Positions 17,805 through 26,147 of a stretch of DNA of 64,000 nt are shown in pieces. Origin of the DNA: Halobacillus yeomjeoni (GTDB taxonomy: Bacteria > Bacillota > Bacilli > Bacillales > Halobacillaceae); assembly GCF_020171525.1 (NCBI RefSeq), contig NZ_JAIVAI010000001.1, positions 124,001-188,000 of the forward strand, given 5' to 3'. The translations under genes and the position numbers were made by a program. The notes below the pieces were generated by a model. It was not told the origin of the DNA and ran no database searches. It worked only from the letters and a program-made list of their open reading frames with translations. Every line of letters begins with the position of its first letter. The first letter of the stretch is position 1.

Positions 17805-18887
17805 ATGAAAAAATACTGGGTTAAGCCTTTTGTTTTTGCTTTATTCATCTTTTTGGCCATGGTATTATCCGGCTGCTTATTTGAAGGTGAGCAGGCGTTA
17901 GAAAAAATGGATACACCTCATGAAGACGTGACCACAGAAGTGGACCCGAATAAAGATGAACCAGCTCCTGAAGGTGAGGGGGAAAGCAGCGGGGATTCAG
18001 AGCAGCCAAAAGAGTCTTCAACGGTTCAAAGAGAGATTTACTTAATGGATCGACATGGGATGATTGTTCCAAGGACCATAGAGCTTCCGGCGTCTGCAGA
18101 AGTAGCGAAGCAGTCGTTGGAATACATGGTCAAGGATGGACCGGTCACTGAATTGCTTCCAAACGGTTTTCAAGCTGTTTTACCAGCTGGAACTCAAATC
18201 TTAGGTTTGAACCCGGAAGCAGACGGAACTCTAGTGGTCGATGTATCACAGGAATTCAAAAATTACGATGCTAAAGATGAACAGAAAATCCTTCAAGCCA
18301 TGACCTATACGTTGACTCAATTCGATAATGTCAAGAGGATCAAATTGTGGATCAATGGACATGAGCAGGATGTGATGCCAGTTGGTGGAACGCCGATTAC
18401 GAATGGTGTATCCCGTTCAGATGGAATCAACATCCATGTGGGTGATCATACAGATGTGATCAACAGCCAGGCTGTTACTGTATACTTTCCTTCGCAAAAT
18501 GGAAAAGAGGTCTATCATGTACCAGTGACAACAAGAGTGAAAAAAGGTGAGGATGTTTACTCCACAGTGGTGCAGGCATTGTTGAACGGTCCTGAAATTG
18601 GATCGGCACTCTTGCACCCTTTTAATGAAGGGGCTGAGGTTTTGGACGCGAATGTTCAAAACGGCATTTTATCGCTGTCGTTTAACGAGGCGTTGTTGAC
18701 AGGACAGGACCTTCCATCATTATCGGACGCTGCTTTATCAAGTTTGGTCATGAGCCTTACAGAGCTTGAAGATGTCGATTCTATTGAAGTTAAAGTGGAC
18801 GGTTCCGAACTTGTGATGAGTGAATCAGGGGAACCTATCGTGGAACCGGTCAGCCGAGGAGACCTGACACCAGCAGAAAGTATGTAA
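17805..18887 (+). CDS. gerM: Germination/sporulation lipoprotein GerM
   Basis: A 360-residue secreted lipoprotein. The signal peptide ends in a lipobox, LSGC, with the lipidated cysteine at residue 24. An acidic linker (about 30-75) follows, then two GerMN domains (about 75-200 and 215-345), the second copy showing similar LNGPEIGS and SFNEALLTG blocks. GerM is needed for normal sporulation and germination and acts at the forespore septum. ATG 17805 follows AGGGGGT; an earlier in-frame ATG at 17772 is rejected because it would bury the signal peptide. Confidence 0.93.
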   Translation: MKKYWVKPFVFALFIFLAMVLSGCLFEGEQALEKMDTPHEDVTTEVDPNKDEPAPEGEGESSGDSEQPKESSTVQREIYLMDRHGMIVPRTIELPASAEVAKQSLEYMVKDGPVTELLPNGFQAVLPAGTQILGLNPEADGTLVVDVSQEFKNYDAKDEQKILQAMTYTLTQFDNVKRIKLWINGHEQDVMPVGGTPITNGVSRSDGINIHVGDHTDVINSQAVTVYFPSQNGKEVYHVPVTTRVKKGEDVYSTVVQALLNGPEIGSALLHPFNEGAEVLDANVQNGILSLSFNEALLTGQDLPSLSDAALSSLVMSLTELEDVDSIEVKVDGSELVMSESGEPIVEPVSRGDLTPAESM

Positions 18888-18900
18888 GATGAAATAAGAT

Positions 18901-18937
18901 AAGCATTCCTTACAAGTATGTAAGGAATGCTTTTTTT
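18901..18937 (+). terminator. Rho-independent terminator after gerM
   Basis: A 13-bp perfect stem (18901-18913 with 18920-18932) and seven T. Confidence 0.95.
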
Positions 18938-19051
18938 GGTTCGTTAAAGTCATTATCTGAAGTGCCTGGGTTTTTGTTTCAACTACCGAGGATATATAAA
19001 TTGTGTTAAGATGGGCTAGGATAATGGTGAAGCAGAAGGAGGTCGTTTTCG

Positions 19052-19822
19052 TTGAGAAAAGATCATAGAAATATAAACGAACTAAGAGAAGTGACGATTG
19101 AAACAGATTATGTCAAACATCCTGAAGGATCGGTCCTTATCAGTTTTGGTGATACAAAAGTGATTTGTAACGCAAGTGTAGAAGACCGGGTACCTCCTTT
19201 CTTGAGAGGGCAGGGGAAAGGCTGGATAACAGCAGAGTATGCCATGCTGCCACGTGCTACTGAGCAGAGAAACATTAGAGAATCCTCAAAAGGAAAAGTG
19301 TCAGGTCGTACGATGGAGATTCAAAGGCTTATTGGCCGTGCACTTCGTGCTGTTGTAGACCTCGACCAAATTGGAGAACGGACATTATGGGTGGATTGTG
19401 ATGTCATCCAGGCTGATGGAGGCACGCGTACAGCTTCAATTACAGGTGCGTTTGTAGCAGTCGTTTTAGCTTTTGGTAAGCTGGTGAAAAACGGCACATT
19501 GAAAAAAATGCCCGTCAATGACTTCTTGACAGCTATATCTGTAGGCGTTTTACCGGATGGAAGTGAAATCCTGGATTTATGCTATGAAGAAGACAGCAAA
19601 GCTCATGTCGATATGAATGTGGTCATGACAGGTCAGGGTGAATTTGTTGAGTTGCAGGGAACAGGAGAAGAAGCGACGTTCTCTATGCCTCAATTACAAA
19701 AAATGCTGAGCTTGGCACAAGAAGGTGTCGATCAATTGATTCAACACCAGGAAAACGCCATCGGCGAGTGGGCGGATGTAATTAGAGGAAAACAAACTTC
19801 CGCAGTGAATGATAAGTCATGA
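19052..19822 (+). CDS. rph: Ribonuclease PH
   Basis: A 256-residue phosphorolytic 3'-5' exoribonuclease that trims tRNA 3' ends. It shows [20 protein letters not shown], the [19 protein letters not shown] block, [13 protein letters not shown] and [20 protein letters not shown]. The start is TTG, 10 bases after AAGGAGGT. Its stop overlaps the next start by four bases, so it is coupled to the nucleotide pyrophosphatase gene, a widespread pairing in Bacillaceae. Confidence 0.96.
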   Translation: MRKDHRNINELREVTIETDYVKHPEGSVLISFGDTKVICNASVEDRVPPFLRGQGKGWITAEYAMLPRATEQRNIRESSKGKVSGRTMEIQRLIGRALRAVVDLDQIGERTLWVDCDVIQADGGTRTASITGAFVAVVLAFGKLVKNGTLKKMPVNDFLTAISVGVLPDGSEILDLCYEEDSKAHVDMNVVMTGQGEFVELQGTGEEATFSMPQLQKMLSLAQEGVDQLIQHQENAIGEWADVIRGKQTSAVNDKS

Positions 19823-20415
19823 AGGAATTAATCGTTGCTACAAAGAATGAAGGAAAAGTAAGAGAGTTCCGTCAGTTATTTTCTGAGTATGGAATAGCCG
19901 TGAAGTCTTTGTTGGACTTTGATGAACCTATTGAGGATATAGAGGAAACCGGCACAACCTTTGCAGAAAATGCGACGATTAAAGCAGAAGCGATCTCAGA
20001 AGCTTACAACACCCCTGTAATTGCTGACGATTCCGGTTTAGTCGTTGATGCGTTAGGAGGAGAGCCGGGAGTTTATTCTGCACGCTATGCCGGAGAAGAA
20101 AAGAATGACCAAAAGAATCTTGAAAAAGTGATAAAAAAACTGGAAGACGTGCCAGTCAATGAACGTACGGCTCGTTTCGTTTGTGCAATAGCAGTAGCTC
20201 GTCCTGGGTTTGAAACTTTTGTCAAAGAAGGCTATTGTGAAGGCAGCATAGCTGTTGAGCCTCAAGGTCAACACGGATTCGGATATGATCCAATTTTTAT
20301 TCCTGAATCTTCTGAACGGACGATGGCAGAACACACGTCAGAAGAGAAAAACTCAATCAGTCATCGCCATCACGCGATTCTTCAATTGGAAGAGTGGTTG
20401 AAAAATCAATCATAA
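19819..20415 (+). CDS. rdgB: XTP/dITP diphosphatase (RdgB/HAM1 family)
   Basis: A 198-residue house-cleaning enzyme that hydrolyses non-canonical purine nucleotides (XTP, dITP) to monophosphates. Key segments are [13 protein letters not shown] at the N terminus, [14 protein letters not shown] near 45, [20 protein letters not shown] near 70 and GFGYDPIF near 155. B. subtilis calls it YsnA. Its ATG overlaps the rph stop. Confidence 0.95.
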   Translation: MKELIVATKNEGKVREFRQLFSEYGIAVKSLLDFDEPIEDIEETGTTFAENATIKAEAISEAYNTPVIADDSGLVVDALGGEPGVYSARYAGEEKNDQKNLEKVIKKLEDVPVNERTARFVCAIAVARPGFETFVKEGYCEGSIAVEPQGQHGFGYDPIFIPESSERTMAEHTSEEKNSISHRHHAILQLEEWLKNQS

Positions 20416-20433
20416 TAAAAGAGGTGAACAATC

Positions 20434-20961
20434 TTGCCCAAAGTTTTAATTATGAGTGATAGTCATGGACTGAAAGAGGAAGTCCTTGATATTAAAAAGC
20501 GGCATGAACATGAAGTGGATGCTATGATCCATTGTGGTGATTCCGAATTGCCCTTGGAGTCAGAGGAGTTGGCAGGGTTTTATTATGCCAAGGGGAACTG
20601 TGACTTTGAACCAGGTATGGAAAATGAGCAAGTCTTCAATGTAGGAGGGGTCACGTTTTTAGTCGTTCACGGGCACCTTCATCAAGTCAAATCCACTTTA
20701 ATGCCTCTGTCTTATCGAGCGGAGGAAGTAGGGGCTCAAATCGCATGTTTTGGGCACTCCCATATCGTAGGAGCTGAAAAGGTGAGTGGAAAACTTTTCA
20801 TAAACCCTGGAAGTTCCCGCCTGCCAAGGGATAGAGAAGAGCCCACTTATGCTATTCTTGAATGGAGCGATGAACAAGACATGCACTTACAATATTTCCA
20901 TGTCAACGGGAAACCGATGTCTGATTTGCAGATGACGACATCAATTGCAGCAAAGGAATAA
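20434..20961 (+). CDS. ysnB: YfcE/MJ0936-type metallophosphoesterase (YsnB)
   Basis: A 175-residue calcineurin-like phosphodiesterase. The metal-binding signature is complete: SDSHG with D9 and H11, HCGDSE near 36, GNCD near 56, VVHGH near 80 and FGHSHI near 107. The natural substrate is unknown. It starts at TTG after GAGGTGAA, 18 bp downstream of rdgB, and is the last gene of the rph operon. Confidence 0.9.
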   Translation: MPKVLIMSDSHGLKEEVLDIKKRHEHEVDAMIHCGDSELPLESEELAGFYYAKGNCDFEPGMENEQVFNVGGVTFLVVHGHLHQVKSTLMPLSYRAEEVGAQIACFGHSHIVGAEKVSGKLFINPGSSRLPRDREEPTYAILEWSDEQDMHLQYFHVNGKPMSDLQMTTSIAAKE

Positions 20962-20974
20962 TTCTTTGCTGCAA
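20945..20974 (+). terminator. Hairpin overlapping the ysnB stop codon
   Basis: TTGCAGCAAAG at 20945-20955 pairs perfectly with 20964-20974; the loop holds part of the TAA. No good T-run follows, so it may be a weak terminator or mRNA-stabilising hairpin. Confidence 0.5.
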
Positions 20975-20979
20975 ACCTA

Positions 20980-21008
20980 TTGACTTATTTGGAATATGAT
21001 ACTATAAT
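20980..21008 (+). promoter_or_regulatory. Strong sigma-A promoter of the tRNA-Gly/tRNA-Arg unit
   Basis: TTGACT at 20980-20985 and TATAAT at 21003-21008 are separated by 17 bases. Confidence 0.85.
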
Positions 21009-21053
21009 AATTCTTGTCCGCTTCAAAAGGACACAAAAAATAAATGAATAAAT

Positions 21054-21127
21054 GCGGGTGTAGTTTAATGGTAAAACCTCAGCCTTCCAAGCTGATGACG
21101 AGGGTTCGATTCCCTTCACCCGCTCCA
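21054..21127 (+). tRNA. tRNA-Gly (anticodon UCC)
   Basis: The acceptor arms GCGGGTG and CACCCGC pair fully. The anticodon loop CTTCCAA gives TCC, the T-loop is GTTCGATTC, and the 3' end reads TCCA, so CCA is encoded. Confidence 0.97.
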
Positions 21128-21142
21128 TACATAATTCTTTTT

Positions 21143-21216
21143 GTCCCAGTAGCTCAGCTGGATAGAGCAACAGCCTTCTAAGCTGTGGGTCGGGAGTTCG
21201 AATCTCTCCTGGGACG
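21143..21216 (+). tRNA. tRNA-Arg (anticodon UCU), target of island insertion
   Basis: The acceptor arms GTCCCAG and CTGGGAC pair. The anticodon loop CTTCTAA gives TCT, the T-loop is GTTCGAATC, and G21216 is the discriminator. CCA is not encoded. Its 3' half forms the left copy of a 51-bp repeat, so the gene is kept whole by the integrated element. Confidence 0.97.
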
Positions 21217-21218
21217 CT
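21168..21218 (+). repeat. Left attachment site (attL), tRNA-Arg 3' half
   Basis: This 51-bp segment of the intact tRNA is identical to 29622-29672. It runs from the D-stem edge through the anticodon and T arms to two bases past the discriminator. Similarity stops abruptly on both sides. Confidence 0.93.
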
Positions 21219-21226
21219 AACATTTA

Positions 21227-21267
21227 AACGCTGAATCCTTTCTGTAGCATAGGATTCAGCGTTTTTT
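21227..21267 (+). terminator. Terminator after tRNA-Arg
   Basis: A 13-bp stem (21227-21239 with 21251-21263) and a T-run. It lies inside the island, so it replaces the original terminator, now stranded at 29679-29717. Confidence 0.9.
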
Positions 21268-21309
21268 CTAATACCTGAATTTTGTATGCAGTCTATTAGA
21301 TACCTAGTT

Positions 21310-21329
21310 TGAGGCAGCAATGAGGCAGG
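21310..21329 (+). repeat. Tandem 11-bp repeat, possible integrase arm-type site
   Basis: TGAGGCAG occurs at 21310-21317 and 21321-21328, an 11-bp period about 100 bp inside attL. Short directly repeated arm sites are common near att cores of tyrosine integrases; the role here is inferred. Confidence 0.35.
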
Positions 21330-21408
21330 ATTTTAATCAGTAATAGTTGATATGGTCAGGGAAAAAATTGGTCGTTGAGTGAATAGCGAAATAACAGTAT
21401 CATTTTAA

Positions 21409-21445
21409 ATTGCAATGGAACTACTTGTGGTATTCCAATTGTAAT
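21409..21445. promoter_or_regulatory. Imperfect inverted repeat upstream of the AIPR gene
   Basis: ATTGCAATGGAA at 21409-21420 is nearly the complement of TTCCAATTGTAAT at 21433-21445, separated by 12 bases. It ends 25 bp before the AIPR start, where an operator could sit. I cannot assign a clear promoter. Confidence 0.35.
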
Positions 21446-21469
21446 TTAATTTGAAAGGTGTAGAGAAAT

Positions 21470-22705
21470 TTGGAAGTTATAATTGCAGACGAATTTAGCG
21501 TTCCAGGTGAATCTTTACGAAGAATGCCTAACCCTGTAGAACAAGGTATTGATAGTGATGTTCAAGTTTACGAGTTTTATCTTCAGGTAAAGCATATTCA
21601 TAAATTTGCAAATTTACCTATGGATACGAACCCACGTGAACAACATCTTGGCAGTTCTGTTTCGCAAGACATTCGCAATTCGGTAAGGTCTCCAAACCAT
21701 AGTTTGTTTCACATCCTCAACAAAGGAATAACTGTTTCAGTTTTTAAAGTGAACTATGACAATAGAACCGGAATGGTAACGTTCTATTTAGACGATCCTA
21801 AATATCACGGGAATATTGATGGTGGACATACTTTAAAGATTCTCTTGAATGAAATGGACCACGAACATGCTAAAGAGAAATTCGTAAAAGTTGAGCTTAT
21901 TACGGGACTTAACAAGAACAACTTTGTGGAAGTAACCCATGCAAGAAATACTGCTGCTAAGGTAGAACAGTTTACAATTGCAGAGCTAGAAGATAAGTTC
22001 GACATTATTAAAGAAGGATTAAACAATGAATCATTTTTAGAGAGAGTAACATTCAAGCAATTTGAGGAAAAGGTAAATAAAGATAAAAATATTCCAGTTA
22101 GACACATTACAGGTATGTTAAACTTGTTCAATATTGATAAGTATGACAATACTACTCATCCAACGACTACCTATACTGGAGTTGGAAATACCATCAACTA
22201 CTACCTCGATAATTATAATCATTGCAAGAATGCAAGCGAAAACCCATATTATAAAATGATTCCTGTAATGAGCGATTTCTTTAAGATTCACTCTCTAATT
22301 GAATCCAATTTTAAAGAGTATTATAACGAGTACGGTGGTGAAGGAAAAAAACGTGCAAACTATCTAAACCTTAGTTTTGCATCTAGTGATGATAAGACAC
22401 TACACCGAGTTAAGTACTCTAATGAAGATGAATACATTTCCTACGACGTACCTGATGGCTTAATTTATCCCATAGTAGCTTCTTTCAGGGCACTTTTAGC
22501 TGAAAGAAATGGCAAATATTATTGGGTGGTCAATCCTTATAATTTTATGAACAGTGTTATAGATAAGCTCTTTAACCTTACTGGAGAAAAGTTGAGGAGT
22601 ATTGCAAATAATCCAAGTGCGGTTGGGAAAGATTTTTCTCATTGGTTCACATTATATATGGTTGTAGAACATGAGCTCATGAAATATCAAATGCAGCTTA
22701 AATAA
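21470..22705 (+). CDS. AIPR-family (abortive infection phage resistance) protein
   Basis: A 411-residue protein with the landmarks of the AIPR family (PF10592): an N-terminal segment leading to HILNKGITVSVFKV (near residue 82), the NIDGGHTLKIL motif (about 116-126), and THARNTAAKVEQFTIAEL (about 155-172). The first AIPR protein described was linked to phage abortive infection in lactococci, and relatives occur beside restriction systems; the biochemical activity is unsettled. It starts at TTG 21470 after GAAAGGTG. It is the first gene inside attL, transcribed alone and convergent with the integrase remnant. I infer a defence role, but it may also be a partner of the modules downstream. Confidence 0.75.
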   Translation: MEVIIADEFSVPGESLRRMPNPVEQGIDSDVQVYEFYLQVKHIHKFANLPMDTNPREQHLGSSVSQDIRNSVRSPNHSLFHILNKGITVSVFKVNYDNRTGMVTFYLDDPKYHGNIDGGHTLKILLNEMDHEHAKEKFVKVELITGLNKNNFVEVTHARNTAAKVEQFTIAELEDKFDIIKEGLNNESFLERVTFKQFEEKVNKDKNIPVRHITGMLNLFNIDKYDNTTHPTTTYTGVGNTINYYLDNYNHCKNASENPYYKMIPVMSDFFKIHSLIESNFKEYYNEYGGEGKKRANYLNLSFASSDDKTLHRVKYSNEDEYISYDVPDGLIYPIVASFRALLAERNGKYYWVVNPYNFMNSVIDKLFNLTGEKLRSIANNPSAVGKDFSHWFTLYMVVEHELMKYQMQLK

Positions 22706-22710
22706 ATGCC

Positions 22711-22740
22711 GATCCCCCTTGATTTTACTCAAGGGGGATC
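22711..22740. terminator. Bidirectional hairpin between the AIPR gene and integrase remnant
   Basis: A perfect 12-bp stem (22711-22722 with 22729-22740), six bases after the AIPR stop and 14 bases from the integrase end on the other strand. Confidence 0.75.
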
Positions 22741-22753
22741 GATTTAGGACTTA

Positions 22754-23320
22754 TTAATTTTTGAAGAAAACACTGAAGTACTTAGCTGCCAATTGATCAA
22801 CTTCCTCTATGTGATGCTCATAGATATCCTTAATTGTACCAATTTTTTATGACTCACTCGGGAACTAATCGATTTAGTGGGAACATTCTGTTGAATTAAG
22901 TACGTTACAGAATAATGTCTTAAATCATGAAAATTAATGCCTTCAATCTTGTGACGCACCCTAAACCTTGTCCACCACTGGCTTACACTATCCGGTTTAA
23001 TTGGCTTACCTAATTCATCAGCAAATAGAAATATACGCTTAGAATCATACTGACGGTCGAGAGTTCCAAGGAACTCTTTCTTCCTTCTACTTTTAATTTT
23101 GGTGACCATGCCCAACAATTCCTTCGATATAGATGCAGTTTCCTCCATGCCTTTTTTGATTTCTTTTGTGATCAATAATCCATTTGTCAGTTAGGAGAGC
23201 GATTGTTCAAAATTTATGTCACTTTTATCCTCCAATATATGTTTTTCTTCCAGCGCTACAAGCTCACCTTCTCGGCCCCCTGTAACGAAAGCAATCCAGA
23301 AAATGGCCTTTACCATAATG
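22754..23320 (-). pseudogene. int: Tyrosine recombinase (island integrase) pseudogene, C-terminal half
   Basis: Minus-strand frames together spell most of a phage-type integrase catalytic domain. TGGREGELVALE carries the first catalytic arginine near 23270. ISKELLGMV follows, then FADELGKPIKPDSVSQWW and INFHDLRHYSVTYLI with the His-Arg pair. After a frameshift near 22850 come DIYEHHIEEVDQLAAKYF with the catalytic tyrosine and a stop at 22754. An in-frame stop near 23190 and the frameshift break it, and the whole N-terminal arm- and core-binding half is missing. It presumably integrated this island at the tRNA-Arg site. Confidence 0.85.
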
Positions 23321-23324
23321 TGCT

Positions 23325-24327
23325 ATCCTATGCAATTGGGGCATATACGAGCAACAGTATGAGGGTGATCTGGCCCACCATCAGATAACCTGTTGATATG
23401 ATGAGCCTCTAAAAATGGTTTGTCATTTACAGTAAGAAAAGGTGCAGGTTCTAGACCAGCTTCACACACTCCCTGTGAGCGAACTAATAGATAAGTCTTT
23501 ATAGCTTCTGACCTTTGCCTTACGATAACTTTACGTTCTTGATGTGTAGTTGCTTTCGTATTATTTTGAGTAGCTATCTTAAATAACTCATCAAGCTCGA
23601 GGGTGGGCTCTAACTAAATATCGTTTGGTTGATCAACAGTCGCACTCTGAGTTCTTTCGAATTCAAAGACAATGATCTCTCTCATTTTTTTGTCGAGACT
23701 ACGACTAATTTGGTAGCCAATACAGGTTAAGTGCCCCAGAAATTCGTATTTTCCAGAGGGAAGTGTTTTCTCAAAAAAACATCTTTCTCATCTTCAATAT
23801 GGTCTCTTAATCTTTTGTTCTCTTCTTTAAATGCTTGGCCTCCGACCTTTCCTTCACCGGTGTAGAAATAAGTGATATTATCTTGCCACCCGTCCTCTTA
23901 GCCAAAATCTTTTCCTGACTTCCTGTAAAGATGAAAATCATTGGGTGATCTTTTGATGCAGAAATCCCTCGTTACCTATTTCCGCCAAATTCGTCAAGTA
24001 TATTTTTTCGTCTATAGATTCTTCTAAAATTAAAGGATAGATCGAGCTGGGTGCTAAATACGGTCTTAACCCCCACTTCCCATTGCCTTTACCATTTAGT
24101 GCATAGAATAAATCACTTTTGTCGCCTGGAGAACCAGTGAAAATATAGCAATCACTAGAGTGTAGATAAATGTTTTTTCTTATTTGAGCTTTCCAATCTG
24201 TGTAACCTCAAAGATTTACTAAGATGCTATTTTCGATTTCTCTGTATATCTCTTTGAGAGTTCCTTCACTACTAAGTTTTTTTAGTGCATTAATAATTGT
24301 TTCAGTCCAAAGGTTTCGAGAATCCAT
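23325..24327 (-). pseudogene. HNH restriction-type endonuclease pseudogene
   Basis: On the minus strand, broken frames starting at an ATG at 24327 spell a recognisable nuclease. An N-terminal region reads TDWKAQIRKNIYLHSSDCY and NGKGNGKWGLRPYL. A middle domain has WQDNITYFYTGEGKVGGQ and SGKYEFLGHLTCIGY. A C-terminal HNH domain has EAHHINRLSDGGPDHPHTV and CPNC. HNH proteins of this layout are restriction-type nucleases, some of which read modified bases; that specificity is inferred only. At least two in-frame stops and several frameshifts destroy it. Its 3' end runs directly into integrase sequence near 23320, which marks a deletion junction. Confidence 0.75.
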
Positions 24328-24463
24328 TCAAATATCTTCATGTGAGTCTAAATAATTTTAATATCATGTCGAAATTACTCTTGGGTTCTTATTCTTATCG
24401 ATTGTAATAGTCTAATATTAATAAACAAATTATAGCAAAAACAATAAAATATGTTAAAAGCTA

Positions 24464-24492
24464 TTACGATTGTAGTACTATTTTGTTACAAT
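24464..24492 (+). promoter_or_regulatory. Probable promoter of the helicase-GHKL-PLD operon
   Basis: TACAAT at 24487-24492 with an extended TGT before it, and TTACGA 17 bases upstream. Transcription would begin about 30 bases before the helicase start. Confidence 0.55.
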
Positions 24493-24530
24493 AGACCCAA
24501 AGTTTGGGACAGTAGGAAGAGGTTGGTTAG

Positions 24531-26147
24531 ATGCTTAACATTGAAAAAGTCCTTTCTAGAGCTGATGAGATCACTGTTCAAGAGATTATTGGTACTCAAA
24601 CGATAAAGATACTGCGGTTAGTAGATGAAAAATACCAGTATAATAATGCTCTTAAGAAAATGGTTCTAGAGATAGAAGGTAAAAATTTGTTATTACTAGA
24701 TCAATCGTTGCGTAATACAATAATTGATCTGTTGAAACCAGAGGAAGTTAAATTCTTAGGAACTGTTTTAGGTATTAATGTGTCTGAATCTTCTTTAATT
24801 AATGGATACGAAAAAATAAAGAAGAAGAAGTTTGCTAGAGGATCTAATGATGAAAGAGAATTGTTCACGTTTTTTGATATGGCACCACCTGACTTAGAAG
24901 TAAAGGAAGTTAATCAGGATAAATTACAAACTCAAGGTCATTACCCCTTATTTAAACACCAAAGGGTTGCTTCAAGAAATGTGGAGGATCTACTGAGTGT
25001 CTCACCCAAGAAAACATTGCTTCATATGCCTACAGGTTCTGGAAAAACAAGAACAGCTATGAATATCATTGCCGATCACTTTAGAAAGCATGAACCGACC
25101 GTTGTTATTTGGCTCGCAGCTACTGAAGAGTTATGTGAGCAGGCGGCTGAAGAATTCGAGAAAGCCTGGAGCTTTCTTGGTAACAGGCAGATTAATGTAC
25201 ATAAATATTGGGGGAATAGGTCCTTGAACCCTTCTAAGTTGGAAGAAGGACTTGTAGTGGCCGGTTTTCCTAAGCTAACTTCTGCAGCTAAGAAGGAAAA
25301 TGGCCATCAGTTCATGGCTTCATTAGCAAATAGAGTTTCTTTCGTTGTTGTAGACGAAGCCCACCAAGCTATAGCGTCAACTTATAAATTTGTATTAGAT
25401 TTCATGTTTGATCATGATCACAATAAGAAGTTATTAGGTTTAAGCGCTACACCTGGAAGGACTTATGATGACGTAGAAGCTGATCAGAAGTTGGCGAATT
25501 TTTTCTCTAAGAAGAAAGTAATATTAGAAGTGGATGGTTACGAAAATCCCGTCGACTATCTGATCGATGAAGGTTATCTAGCCAGTGTTAATTATACTCA
25601 AATGATGTATGATGGCGCTTCGTTCAATGATGTTGATTTCGACAACTTGAAAGAATTTCCTAAAAGTGTATTGAACCACCTTGGGGATGATGAAGACAGA
25701 AATATTAAAGTTATCTACGAAGCAATTAGATTATCTAAAAGGCATAAAAGAATCATACTTTTTGCACCTTCTGTGGAATCCTCTGAAAGTATTGCCTTTG
25801 TGTTAAGCAGAATGGGGGTCACTTCATACTCTTTAACCGGAAGTACGAATCCCCATAAAAGAAAAACCGTTATAGAGGATTTCAGAAACGACAAGGATGA
25901 GGTCAAAATCCTATGTAATTATGGAGTCTTGACCACAGGATTTGATGCCCCTCAAACAAGTGCAGCAATAATTGCACGTCCAACATTTTCCTTAGTTTTA
26001 TACAGCCAAATGGTAGGAAGGGCGATAAGAGGAGAAAGAGCAGGAGGAAATAAAGAGGCTGAAATCGTAACAGTTGTCGACCGAGGACTTCCTGGGTTTA
26101 GGTCTGTTGCTGAATCATTTATTAATTGGGAGGATGTATGGCAATGA
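24531..26147 (+). CDS. Superfamily 2 DEAH-box helicase of a putative defence operon
   Basis: A 538-residue SF2 helicase/translocase. After an N-terminal domain of about 135 residues that I do not recognise come Walker A MPTGSGKT (166-173), the DEAH box in VVVDEAHQA (275-278), motif III GLSATPGR (303-310), and in the second RecA lobe TTGFDAP (468-474) and motif VI QMVGRAIRG (493-501). It resembles helicases of type I/III restriction and DISARM-like systems. It should move along or remodel nucleic acid using ATP. Its stop overlaps the ATPase start by four bases, so expression is coupled. No nuclease motif is seen inside it; the PLD protein may supply that. Confidence 0.85.
   Translation: MLNIEKVLSRADEITVQEIIGTQTIKILRLVDEKYQYNNALKKMVLEIEGKNLLLLDQSLRNTIIDLLKPEEVKFLGTVLGINVSESSLINGYEKIKKKKFARGSNDERELFTFFDMAPPDLEVKEVNQDKLQTQGHYPLFKHQRVASRNVEDLLSVSPKKTLLHMPTGSGKTRTAMNIIADHFRKHEPTVVIWLAATEELCEQAAEEFEKAWSFLGNRQINVHKYWGNRSLNPSKLEEGLVVAGFPKLTSAAKKENGHQFMASLANRVSFVVVDEAHQAIASTYKFVLDFMFDHDHNKKLLGLSATPGRTYDDVEADQKLANFFSKKKVILEVDGYENPVDYLIDEGYLASVNYTQMMYDGASFNDVDFDNLKEFPKSVLNHLGDDEDRNIKVIYEAIRLSKRHKRIILFAPSVESSESIAFVLSRMGVTSYSLTGSTNPHKRKTVIEDFRNDKDEVKILCNYGVLTTGFDAPQTSAAIIARPTFSLVLYSQMVGRAIRGERAGGNKEAEIVTVVDRGLPGFRSVAESFINWEDVWQ

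Noticed and set aside
23203-23388. 61-codon plus-strand frame
   Set aside because: It is the reverse complement of integrase and HNH remnants; the minus-strand reading gives clear family motifs.
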